This document shows, piece after piece, positions 45,323-55,950 of a stretch of 64,000 nt of DNA. The notes beneath the pieces were generated by a model. That model had not been told where the DNA came from. It did no database searches and saw only the letters and a list, made by a program, of their open reading frames with translations. Both the position numbers and the translations under genes were made by a program. This stretch comes from Nageia nagi (Eukaryota; Pinophyta): contig JBITNC010000001.1 in NCBI GenBank assembly GCA_050084985.1, forward strand, positions 41,044,001 to 41,108,000, given 5' to 3'. How positions within the stretch are numbered: position 1 is the stretch's first letter; every line of letters starts with the position of its first letter.

Positions 45323-46224
45323 GCAATATTGGGATAGAGTGAGAAAGAATAAGAAGAGAAAGTAAGAGAGTTCTCATCTAAATAGACACAACAAAAATGA
45401 GTATTTTTTAAATATTTGTGAAGTAAGAAAGATCTAGTTTGAGACTCACTATTTTGCCAAATACAATCATTAATCATAACTAGTTTCAATGTACATGAAG
45501 TAGTCATTTAACTGAAAGTCATAAAGAGTCTCCAAGAGCTTGCATACCTAAGGTAAGTAATCTACAATCTTAAAAAAACCTGCAAGTCATAACCAACTCA
45601 AATAACAAGATTAGTTATATGTAACATATTCATCTCAACAAGGATAGATGAATCACACAAATGCCATCATGAACTAATCAATGGTGCACTATAAATCATC
45701 ACGAAGATGCCATGCCAAAAACTTATAGTCATACGAGTTTCTTACGTATGGATAATTGAATAGTGCCAAAATAGAGCATGCACATATGAGTTTCTCACAT
45801 ATGGATAACTAAATATTGTTAAAATAGAGCATGCACATACGAGTTCCTCACATGTACATGTGTTGATTATCATTACAAAATAGAGCATGCACATACACAT
45901 TCCTCACATATGGATAACTGAATAGTGCCAAAAGACACATAAGAGTTCCTCACACATGGATAACTAAACAATGCTAGATTGATTAAAATAGAGCATACAC
46001 ATATGAGTTCCTCACATATGGATAACTAAATAGTTCAAAAAGACAATAAAATTTTTTCACACATAGATAACTAAACAGTGCTAGATTGGTCAATTTGTAC
46101 AACAAGTTCCTCACATAGAGAGAACTTACCATAAAGATGTATATTGAAATCAACACTATACAGCACAAAATCCTTCTAAGGGTGAAGTTATCATCACAAA
46201 TATGAATTCAATATAAGAATTCAA
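45323..46224 (-). other. Non-coding 3' region of copia F
   Basis: Counterpart of 1246-2056 and 7977-8697. It has no gene; it holds the tandem repeats described at 45720-46115. Confidence 0.65.
45720..46115 (-). repeat. Tandem repeats in copia F 3' region
   Basis: Units with GAGTTCCTCACATATGGATAACT repeat at least seven times with 46-65 bp spacing, alternating with AGAGCATGCACATA. This is an expanded version of the four-unit array in A0. Confidence 0.75.
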
Positions 46225-47870
46225 ACTTCACTCCCCCTTAAGGGTAACTTCACCAACATAATAGTATCTCTAAGCTTACAGAACTAAGCTTCTAAGAGGA
46301 GTTTAATGAACAAATCAGTAGAGTTCAAGGTGGATGGATAATACTCCAAGTGTATGATGCCATCAAGAATTTTCTCCCTGATAAAATAGGTATTAATTTC
46401 TACATGTTTTATTCTCTAATGGAACATAAGATTTTTAGCCAAAGAAATAGTTGATTGATTATTTGAAGAAACTAAAGATGAGCCACCTTGCTCATACCCA
46501 ATTTTTTTCAGAAGATGCCTTAGCCAAATGGCTTCTTAGGCTGCAAAAAACATGGCATGATATTCAATTTCTATGGTAGAAAAAGAAATAGTAGGTTACT
46601 TTTTGGAATCCCAAGAGATAGCACCTAAACCAATGCTAAACACATACGTAGAGGTTGATTTCTTATCATCTCTATCTCCTTCATAGTCAAAATCTTAGAA
46701 TCTAAAGAGAATAAATAAGGGCAACATGGAATACTTAAGAGCAAGATCCTTAGTCTTTGTAACATACCTTAAGATTTGCTTAATAGCATTGAGATGCTCA
46801 ACATAAGGTTTTTGCATAAATCATACCATCAAATTCATTGCAAAGATAATATCTAACCTAGATATAGTCAAATACAAAAGGTTATCAATTAATTATCTAT
46901 AAGCTATAGCATCAGGTAACTGAGAGTTGGAGCTTTGAAAAATAATGATTCTAAGAGATATTGGGATCATAGCATATCTACACTCCATTCCAAACTTCTG
47001 TAAGATGTCTAATATATATTTAGATTGACTAAAGTAACTATAATCTTTGTATTGATACACTTCATTCCAAGATAGTAGTGCAAGAGACCAAGATCAATCA
47101 TTTAAAACATTATCTTAAGTTTGGATATGCACTTTTGAATGATTTCATCATTATTTCTAGTAATCAAAAGATCATCTACATAAAAGTGAATCAAGATCAT
47201 GTCTTTTTCTTGATTGAGCACCTATAGATCAGAGTTAGAAAAACACCTAGATAAACTAATGTTTTCAAAGTACCCTAAAATCTTTTTGTACCAAGCTCTA
47301 GGTGCTTGCTTAAATCCATGTAATAACTTTTTTAGCTTGCACACAAAGTACTCTTTACCTTCTATAATAAAAATTTTTAATTGATTCATGAAAATTTTCA
47401 CATCTAAGTTACCATTGAGAAATGCACTCTTGACGTTAAGTTAAAAAATTTCCATCCTTGAGCTACAAAAAGAGCAAGAATAACTTTTACAGTAGGCATC
47501 TTTACCATAGGAGCAAAGATTTTCTCATAATCTGTATCGTATTTTTGAGCAAAACCTTTAGCTACTAACCTTGCCTTGTATTTTTCAATATCTTCAACTG
47601 AATTGAACTTGACCTTATAGATCCACTTATTACCAATCATATTCTTTTCATTAGGATAAGGAACCAAGTCCTAAGTTTTATTTTTCATAAATGCCTCATA
47701 CTTCACTTTCATGGCTTCCATCCAACACTCGTACTTAGAATCTTCTTTGAAGGTTGAGGGCTCATGCTTGCTATCAATCTTGGTAATTAAGGATTTGTTC
47801 AAGTCATGTTCCTTGTTGCCCTTTAAGTTGGAGAGTTTTATTCCTAAGGTGACTTGTCTAGATCAATATC
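46225..47870 (-). pseudogene. Copia F reverse transcriptase and RNase H
   Basis: The RT start is open at 47404-47667 (PNEKNMIGNKWIYKVKFNSV, RLVAKGFAQKYDTDYEKIF). The frame then slips before the FLNGDL block. The catalytic box HFYVDDLLIT is at about 47169-47185. RNase H blocks follow in broken frames at 46240-46920, ending in the GSEV-type C-terminus at about 46225. Confidence 0.85.
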
Positions 47871-48134
47871 TAACTAGCTAGGAGCAACTGAAGATTCCTC
47901 TGGATCATCAACATCCTCATTAAAAGCAAATTCTTTAGAAAGTTCATTGAACTTTACATCCCTTGAAACAAACATGGCTTTATAGGATGAAGAGTATAGC
48001 TTGTATCTTCTATGCTGACTATCATAACCTACAAAGATGCATTTTTTAACTCTTTTGTCCAACTTATTCCTTTTCTTAGAAATAATGTAAGAGAATGCTT
48101 CATAACCAAACACCCTATGGTGAGAAATGTTAAG
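47871..48134 (-). pseudogene. Copia F integrase tail
   Basis: The open stretch 47874-48113 encodes FGYEAFSYIISKKRNKLDKR, KKCIFVGYDSQHRRYKLY and AMFVSRDVKFNELSKEF, the C-terminal region of copia integrase. It runs straight into LTR sequence at 48135. Confidence 0.83.
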
Positions 48135-48258
48135 TGAGAAGGATCTAACACTAACAAGATAATTCTTAAAAAACCAAGATCATATAAAGCTCTCAATTCA
48201 CATCTAACTATAACATAAAGCCATCTCACAAAGATAACATAAGATGTAAGTGGTTCCA
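48135..48258 (-). mobile_element. Partial LTR at the 5' end of copia F
   Basis: 124 bp that match the end part of the F 3' LTR (44831-44955) closely. The left side is fused to integrase without a primer site. The right side is broken at 48258 where gypsy G sequence begins. Confidence 0.8.
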
Positions 48259-49380
48259 ATCAAGCAATTCCCTTTTAGATTTGAGACAACATGTATTTAA
48301 AAAATTAAAGGAAAGGAGGATCTAAGGGAACACTTAAGATAATTCAAATATTCTTTCTATATCATATCAAATAATGATAACCTTATGTTACAAATGTTTC
48401 CTATGACACTAATAGGACAAGCTCTAGATTGATATAACAACTTGCCACAACATAGCATTTACTTTTTTGGAAAATTAGTTGATTTATTCTTGAATAATTT
48501 TTCCATTAACATGAGGAAAAGAGTATCTATCACAAACTTAAACAAAATATCATAATTTGAGGATGAATCAATCAATGATTATGTATCAAGATGGAGGGCT
48601 ATTGTGACTAATTTTTCATATACCTTATTGCAAGATGAGCTTATCAAAATGATTAAAAGAAGTTGTAATAAGCATATTGCCCAAATCTTAAATAAAAAAA
48701 CACAAAATGTTTGAAGAAGCATTATTACAAGAAAAATTGATAGAGGAGGTTAAAATACAATCAGGTGACATCAAACTACGTAGGAAGAATAACAACAATG
48801 ATGAAAATCATAATGATAGTGGCAACAATAATCAAGCATACCAAAAGCCTTACAGCAATCAAGTGTCTTATGATGGCAATCAAGTACAACCAATCATAGC
48901 AACACAACCTCCACCATAACCAATAATAGGAGAATGAGGTCAACTTAATGAGTAAGCATCTTTACAACAAAAGCAAAAGAGAAACTTCACTCCTTTGGGT
49001 GAACCTTTATTGGATATACTACAAAGGGTCATGCTTCAAGAAAATCTCCTAACATTGCTCAAAGTAAGAGAGAATCCAATGGCCTCAACAAGACCTTGGT
49101 ACAAGGAGAATGAGTTTTGCAAGTATCATAAGCAAAGAGGACATGACACAAGTGGGTGCATTTGATTGAAACATGAAATCCAAGATCTTATCAATAATGG
49201 GCTAGTCTCAATGGGAAGTCCAATCACACCACCTAATCAACATTTGGAATTTTTCAATAATCCTTTGCCTAATCATCATGCAAATCACATGAGTGTTTGT
49301 AAAACATGGATCAAGCTTATCATAGTGCGATGCCCCCATCATCTTACAATTTTGTTGGTTGAGCCAATCCTTTGACTTTC
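48259..49380 (+). pseudogene. Ty3/gypsy element G gag
   Basis: Broken plus-strand frames encode a gypsy gag. The capsid motif LIGQALDWYNNLP is near 48415-48455. FEDESINDYVSRWRAIVTNF is near 48560-48620. EEALLQEKLIEEVK is near 48710, and an Asn/Gln-rich linker follows. A CHHC-type knuckle FCKYHKQRGHDTSGC follows near 49113-49160, then LKHEIQDLINNG. This is the gag style of Tat/Ogre-like elements. No protease or RT follows. Confidence 0.78.
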
Positions 49381-50589
49381 TCCATCTTTTTTATGTTTGG
49401 TTGTATTTAGTGCTATCAATTCACTTGTCTCAACAAATTGGACTACTATCATATTGAGATCATAGGAGTTGATACTAAAGCCTATTCCACTTTTGCGATT
49501 TTTAGTAGTGAAAACTTTGAGGTAGGACAAAGTCACTCATCTCCTAGGCTTATTAGGTGCTTCTTTGTCATCACCTTTTGGTATCACTATATTTGTATGG
49601 TATCATGGTGTGGTATGCATCTTTGTCACATTATCATACCATTGTGTCTTTTTATTATTTATTTTGTTTTGTGGGCCTTTATCTTTTTTTTATATCTTTA
49701 TTGGTTGTCTTTGTCTCTTGTATTTTTGTCTTGCACCCTTTTGCTTCATCATTATCCTTGACCATTTATCTTCATCAAGTGTGTGTTTCTATTGTTCATA
49801 AAATCATAAGCATGTATTTTTTAGGTCTATTCAAATCTTTATCATTATCATGAATCATAGACCTCCTTCCCTATGATGATGAAACCACCTAGGTATCAAT
49901 TAAAATATTGGCTTGTCATAATGTCATTCCTTTGGGATTGATCATAGACTATTGACTATCATGGTTTTTGAGCGAAACATAGTCTTATGAACAAATTATA
50001 ATGATATTGAGATGGGTAAATCTCTTTGCTCACTTCTTCATATTCATCAATGAGCAATAATCATCTCTCATCAAGTTTAGATCATTTGTGATTTTGTATC
50101 TTATCATTATTGAATCGTGACATTGTGTGTGCATATGTCCTTTCACATAGTATAGTCATGGCCTCTCCTTGTGCATGTATCCTTTTATATAGTTATGTAT
50201 GCTATTATTGTACATAGTCATTGTACATAGTTCATAATTGTCATTGTATATAATCATATCCTTGTATCATAGCCATTGTATATAGCCATGTTGTTTTCTT
50301 AACATATATATAAAATTAACATAAAAATAATAAAAAGCATGTTATGATCAATGAGCACTTAAGAATGAATAATGATATTTTGTTAACTTCACTTTGTTCA
50401 TCTATCTTCCATTGCTTGAGATATGAGGTATTTCAATATCTCAAGTTAAGTTCAATACCATCATATCTTAGCATGTTAACAGCATATGATATATCCTTGT
50501 CATATAGCATTATCCTTGAGCATATCCCTTTGCTTACCATTACTTGGGGTAAAGTTATCATTTTAGTGTTGTGATCACATCATGGACAT

Positions 50590-50850
50590 TAATATCCTTG
50601 CTTTCCATTTAACATGGGGTAAGAATGGCATTTTGGCATATCCCTTTTTCTTTCCATTAAACATGAGGCAAAAGTAGCATTCCCTTCATTTTCCATTCAA
50701 CATGGGGTAAGGGCATCATTTTAGTATCCATTTGCTATCCATTAAACATGGGGAAACATGGTGTCATCCCTTTTGCTTTCCATTAAACATGGGGAAAAAG
50801 TAGCATTCCCTTTGCTTTCCATTAAAAATGAGGTAAGGTCATCCTTATCA
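50590..50850 (+). repeat. Tandem repeat with TCCATTAAACATGGGG
   Basis: At least six degenerate units of about 40-55 bp with TTTGCTTTCCATTAAACATG and GGTAAAAGTAGCATTCCC-like parts. Confidence 0.72.
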
Positions 50851-51114
50851 TCATCATATCATTAAGCACATCATGTTATAAGTCAAGCATTTTTCACATG
50901 TTCCCATAAACTGGGTCATCTTACATCGATCATATATTTGAGATCATTTAGCACTTATCTCTCAACACTAAGTAGGTTTGCATGCCTACATCCATCAATC
51001 ATCCGGGTTAGCAAAATATCATTGATCTTTATCATACAAACATTGTTCATAAATCAAAATTTTAACATTTACCTTGAGCTTTTGTACAAACCCTTGCATA
51101 CTTGCAAGGGTCAG

Positions 51115-51128
51115 TTTAAAAGGGGGCA
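51115..51128 (+). other. Possible polypurine tract
   Basis: TTTAAAAGGGGGCA resembles the polypurine tract of plant gypsy elements. The bases after it (ACTAGAACC) lack the TG of an LTR start, so this is a weak call. Confidence 0.3.
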
Positions 51129-51199
51129 ACTAGAACCACCCCAAAAACATATTTTGATCATAAAACATAAGAAAACTATCAAAGGACCTAACTGTTCAT

Positions 51200-51350
51200 A
51201 TGATTGGTCTAGATGATCTTGATATCATATTTATCTGGATGATTGTTCTAGACAATCCTAATATCATAACTATCTAGATGATTCATCCAAACAATCCTAA
51301 GATCATAATCATTTGGACAACTACGTAACCATCCAGATGATTTTGATTAT
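51200..51350 (+). repeat. Short tandem repeats with TCTAGATGATC
   Basis: Three to four degenerate units of about 45-50 bp alternate TCTAGATGATTC and ACAATCCTAATATCATAA. Confidence 0.6.
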
Positions 51351-52299
51351 CTTTTTTATAAAAGAGCAGTTAGTATATCATTTGGTGGATCTTACTCATT
51401 TTTCATGGAGTTTCCTGAGTTTGCAGAGCACTTACAAAGCAAAGATAGACATGAACAAGCAACATTGTGTCCATATCACCATCAATTAGGATTTTGCAAG
51501 AAATCCACCATGGACTAGCATTTACAAGGTTGTCTCACTCCACTTATGGTGGATTGGAGGTATCTTTCTTGTGAATTATGAACATACATGCATATATCTT
51601 ATTTATGTGAGGGTTTTGTAGGTCTTGGAGAGATTCAAGAGTACTTATATCCTTAATTAGAACATATATTATCTTACTTATATATGCTTGTGTGGCATTT
51701 AGGCATCCTTTAGGCTAATATCATTCTAGACTCAAAGCATTGTAAAGATTCATCATAGTTGTATCTTTTTGTATATGTAAGCATACCCTTTTGATCATTG
51801 TAGCATTATCATTGTGTAAAACATATTGGATATCAATTATAACATAAATCTCATGTTTATATAATTATCTAGATTATTTGTTGCATGTTTGCATGCTTTA
51901 GGCTCAAATTATATTTAGCTTATCATTTGTCACTATTCTTATCACATCATTTAGTATTTTTCAATATCATTCATCATTAGCAATAGGGAAAAAGCCTATC
52001 ATATTGCATTTAGGCACAATTCCTTATCTTTTTGCCATCCATTTGAATGTGGAAAAGGGGGCCTACTCTCCTTCGAGCTAGGGCTTGCCCTACTTGATTG
52101 GCTACAAGGTAGTAAGTAATTGTAGTTAGAGGCTTCCCTTTAACATATTTTATTTTACATGTCTCCATAGATATATCAAGATCAAGAACAACAAGAAAAA
52201 ACCATCTTTCATCCATGGCATGGCAATTTGAGAATTAAGATTAACTCTATCAAAAATCTACTAAATAACTCTTCAAACCTTGAGGTTTTGTTGTAAATG

Positions 52300-52930
52300 G
52301 TGCCCTTATAATATGAGTGACTCTTATTACATTATTCTTGGGATGAATCATTATATAGGCATTGTTCACCTTCTTGGCCATGCAGGCTATCCTAAGGGTG
52401 CTTTGAACTTCACTACCAAAATATCCATAAAACCTGAATTAGGTATGTGGATGTGTCTACTTGGTGCTTGTAAATCAAATATTATGGTTGTGAGTGCACT
52501 GATAGATTATATGTCTAAAAAATATACAAGACCCAAGAATTATTTGACAAAAACTACCAAAATACCAATAACATTAAACCTAAAGTAGATGTGTGGATGT
52601 GTCTACTTGATGCTAGTAAATAAAATATTGTAGTTGTGAGTGCCTTGATACATCACATGTATGTAAAATATGGAAGAATACACAAGGTCTAAGAATTGTT
52701 TGACAAGATTTTTCAAAATACTCATAAAACCTGAATTATGTGTGTGGATGTGCCTACTTGGTGCTTGTAAATTGAATGTTGTGGTTGTGAGTACCCTAAT
52801 AGATAACATGTATGCAAAATATGGAAGAATACACAAGGATTGGGAATTATTTGATAAGATATATGATCTGTAATGATTGTAGGATACAAACAAAATGGAT
52901 TTCATGTTGTTAGTGTTGGTTCTTGAGTGC
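52300..52930 (+). pseudogene. PPR protein fragment, internally triplicated
   Basis: The plus strand encodes HYIGIVHLLGHAGYPKGALN, then KPELGMWMCLLGACKSN and VVSALIDYMSKKYTRPK, in the style of plant PLS-class pentatricopeptide-repeat proteins. These are RNA-binding factors of mitochondria and plastids. The second and third units repeat VWMCLLxAxK, VVSALI/VVSTLI, MYxKYGRIHK and ELFDKI. No start codon context, targeting peptide or DYW end is seen, and stops break it. It is the only host-gene-like sequence in the window. Confidence 0.78.
52430..52875 (+). repeat. Three tandem copies of a 146-151 bp PPR unit
   Basis: The GTGGATGTGTCTACTTG-like block occurs at 52447, 52593 and 52744. The second and third copies also share ACATGTATG and AAATATGGAAGAATACACAA. 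A unit of about 50 codons is not the 35-residue PPR period, so this is a DNA duplication rather than the protein repeat. Confidence 0.75.
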
Positions 52931-54540
52931 TTCATAAAATCAAAGAGTTTAAGACATCCTTGTTATAGGCATGAATAACATAAAAAAGGTAATATAACAC
53001 TTTTTGAAAAATAAATTACAAGAATGAAAAATAGAGTACAATAGATTTCCACTGATTTGGCCACTATAGAGGTGTGGTTAGGTGTTCCTTAAGGTGCCAC
53101 TAGTCTTGGACTAGGATGAGTAAGGTAAGAGACTAAATGATGATTGGTTAGTCCCATTGGACCATCCTCTAAGATCACATGACCAAGTATATTATGATTG
53201 AGCCAAAGGGCCAATGTGCCTGAGGTAATATAGAAAGACATAGTTTGGAAGCATTCTTCCATCAGTTTGATGGAAGAATACTTCCATATTAGTATGCCTA
53301 TATTTTTGAAAAAATAATAATTGTTATACAATAATTTTAAACCAACACTTTATAATTTAAGGGGGTAGTGAATAGCTTCCTCTTTATGTACTTTAACAAC
53401 AATTTATAGGACCATATGTGGGTGCTTATTAATCACCACCATAGGGAGTCAACTTTTAGCAACAGGCTCATAGGTGACAAATATATAACCACATGTAAAG
53501 GGCTTTAGGGGTGGTTATAAACTACCATCAAAGGCCCTTTTTGGTCTAGTGTATTACCCTATTCAATACTTTCAACACTTTGTTATCCCTTATTATTGGT
53601 TACACCATGAGAACTAGGTATGATAAGGTTTAGATGCCTAAAAATGATTTATTATTTATTTAATAATTCATATTTAGACTTCTTAAATGACTAAATGTAA
53701 TATTATATATATCAAGATAAAGTTGATATTAAAATGCAATGCCATGTGTTATATTAAATGTTATATCATTTATCATGGTTTATATTTTAAAGTATCTTGA
53801 ATATAACAAAGTTTATATTATTTCTAGAGGTTAGCCTTCACTCCATTTTTATGTCCTTACAGGCTATATATGCGAGTGGAATAGGTTAACCTCCATAGAT
53901 AGAAACTCTTTGATATGATAAGAACTCTAATAAGTGATTATCAATCGCAATCTTCATCAAGCTACAGTGTCTTTAGATGCCACCTATCATGAGAATTTGT
54001 TATGCTCTGATATCAAAACTTTTTATCTTTGGTGCATAACATAATTCATCATATCCAACATAGTCAACAATGTGCTTCTTCTGCATCAATAGCAGCATGC
54101 ATCTTCTAGATCGAGGGTTCCATATTTCGATGGTCGAGTAATTGATTCATGAAAAATGAAATCCATTGTGAGTTCATCATGATTCTGATCTCCAATCCTT
54201 TGAATATTCATTGTTACTAATTATTAAGGATTGTACACACACTTCATATCAGGTTCATGTGTTTCATGTATAATTGCTACAATCTGATATAGTGTCGATC
54301 ATCTATTTCTTATTACATTGTACATCAATTTATTTATTTTGTATTTTCCTATTTTACATAACTTGAGATCTACATTTTGGTGAACTTGATATTCTTACAC
54401 ACCTAGATCTTGATTTAGGGTATCCCTTCTAAAGAGTCATGAATCCATTTTCATTTTTAACTCTTTCCTTACTTGAGATACTTAGAATAATAACTTGAGA
54501 AAATAACAAAACTAGGGTTTACTTTGCATATATTTGAATG
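52931..54540. other. Spacer with a possible transposon end, no gene
   Basis: AT-rich sequence without a coding signal; the open frame at 53089-53331 (-) has no motif. It contains the CACTA-like end listed separately. On the minus strand near 54005-54020 is TTTTGATATCAGAGCATAAC, close to a copia primer site. A TTTGGTGAACTTGA primer-like sequence at about 54377-54391 precedes gag of H. Confidence 0.45.
53390..53560 (-). mobile_element. Possible CACTA transposon end
   Basis: Reading the minus strand from about 53560, the sequence begins CACTAGACCAAAAAGGGCCT and continues with AACCACCCCTAAAGCCC and a GTCACCTATGAGCC-type segment. CACTA termini and repetitive subterminal DNA are typical of En/Spm elements. 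No clear partner end or transposase was found. Confidence 0.35.
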
Positions 54541-55950
54541 AATAACAACTTAAGGTGTCCAAAAGTAAGGTTTATTTTCTTGAAGTTAGGAAAAGCATTA
54601 GGGTTAACCCTAATTTACCTATACAAGAGCTTGATCCTAATGATATAATTGATACTAAATCTACAAGTTCTAGCAAGAAAATGGATATTATTGGACAAAA
54701 TTATCATAATTTTTTTAATGATTATAATTTTGATTATGTAAGAGATACTTCTAATAGTGAAGTTGAAATTGAATAATTAGATAAGATTCCTAACAATTTT
54801 AAATCAATAAAGGAATTTCTATATAATAAAGAAAAATTAGAATATTATCTTACTAATAATTTGAAAATTATTATCGATATTCTAACCAACTATGAATCAT
54901 TAGAAGTAGATTCTACAGCTTCACAATCCTTAGATAGTTTGTTCTCTTATGAAAATGCAAGTTCTACAAAGTAGAGGGTCTCTAATATTAATCAAGACAC
55001 CGCCAACATTGTGCAAGCCTATACACATGTTGTTAGTAGCGTAGAAGTAGACATTACAAAACCTCTAAATGAAGTGGCCATGGAGGATGATGATAAGAAA
55101 AGTGATGATGAATTAGAACACTTAATTCTTAACCCTACACATTACAATATAGGTACGCTCCTTGATAAAGTTAAGGGTATTTTGACTAATGAAGAAATTG
55201 TAGTAAATGTTAAAAAATAACTTGCTACTATAATTTATAATGCCTATACACATCACTATAATTGGTCAAAAGGATAATAAAATATCAAGCTTAATACTCT
55301 TCTAAATGCTCAAGAAATTGAATCCTTTCAATAAGCTAATGATGAACAACAATTAGAGTTTATCTTGAAATTGGTTGATAGGATTGAACATGAAAGAATA
55401 AATAGAATAGGACCATTTGTGCAAATAAATCTTCCTCTCAAATTACCAATGTACCAAGACAACCCCAACCAACAACCCCAAAAACAAACATAAATATGCC
55501 TATAGGGCATAATTCTACAATACTAACTAATGAACAAATAATGCAAGAAAGGATTGAAAAATTAGAAAAGATCTACATACTGATGATGATAATTTCTTAT
55601 TTTGCTTGAAGCATCCATTAATTGACAAAATTATTTCTAAATTACTTATTGTTAAAAAGAGTGTGAAATTTACAAAGTTCGATGGTTCACAAGATCCAAA
55701 GATGCATGTTAGAAAATTTCATGAGGAAGCTATGGAATATGTTCATGATAAGGATTTGCTTGCAAAGTTATTTTCAAGTAGTTTAATGGATGATGCATTG
55801 AAATGGCGCTATATCTTCCTAAAAAAGAGTATTGATAAATATGAAGATTTGGTAAGTACAACTCACCAACCAAAGGGATTCATTGGTTTGGTAAGTACCT
55901 CACAATGTATGCATTATTATTTCTCTCATAAAGATGGATGCAAGAAATAA
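54540..55950 (+). pseudogene. Ty3/gypsy element H gag
   Basis: Plus-strand fragments at 54555-54776 (SKVYFLEVRKSIRVNPNLPI, then QELDPNDIIDTKSTSSSKK), 55011-55220 (acidic) and 55606-55950. The last contains the capsid motifs VKFTKFDGSQDPKMHVRKF and LFSSSLMDDALKWRYIF. It resembles gag of gypsy elements but differs in sequence from G, E and D. No protease or pol follows. A primer-like TTTGGTGAACTTGA lies about 160 bp upstream. Confidence 0.7.

Larger units (their letters stand above)
44831..48258 (-). mobile_element. Ty1/copia element F, internally deleted and truncated
   Basis: A minus-strand copia element inserted into the RNase H of element A. The 3' LTR (44831-45310), polypurine tract, 3' region, RNase H, RT and the integrase tail are present. 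At 48135 the integrase tail is joined directly to a partial LTR (48135-48258), so the primer site, leader, gag, protease and most of integrase are missing. The partial LTR is cut at 48258 by sequence of gypsy element G. Confidence 0.83.
49381..52280. other. AT-rich region after gypsy G gag, repeats but no gene
   Basis: About 2.9 kb. Open frames at 49438-49853 and 50344-50574 lack motifs. Repeats: CATTGTATATAGTCAT-like sequence at 50110-50300, a TCCATTAAACATGGGG array at 50590-50850, and an ATCATAA/TCTAGATGAT array at 51200-51350. A purine tract at 51115-51128 might mark an LTR start, which would make the following kilobase an LTR. Confidence 0.5.

Noticed and set aside
52290-52310. AATGGTGCCCTTATAATATG as a gypsy primer binding site
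   Set aside because: It overlaps the start of the PPR-like sequence and only the first few bases fit a tRNA end.
54000-54022. Minus-strand TTTTGATATCAGAGCATAAC as a copia primer binding site
   Set aside because: The match to the initiator-Met site is good, but no LTR end or copia gene lies on either side.
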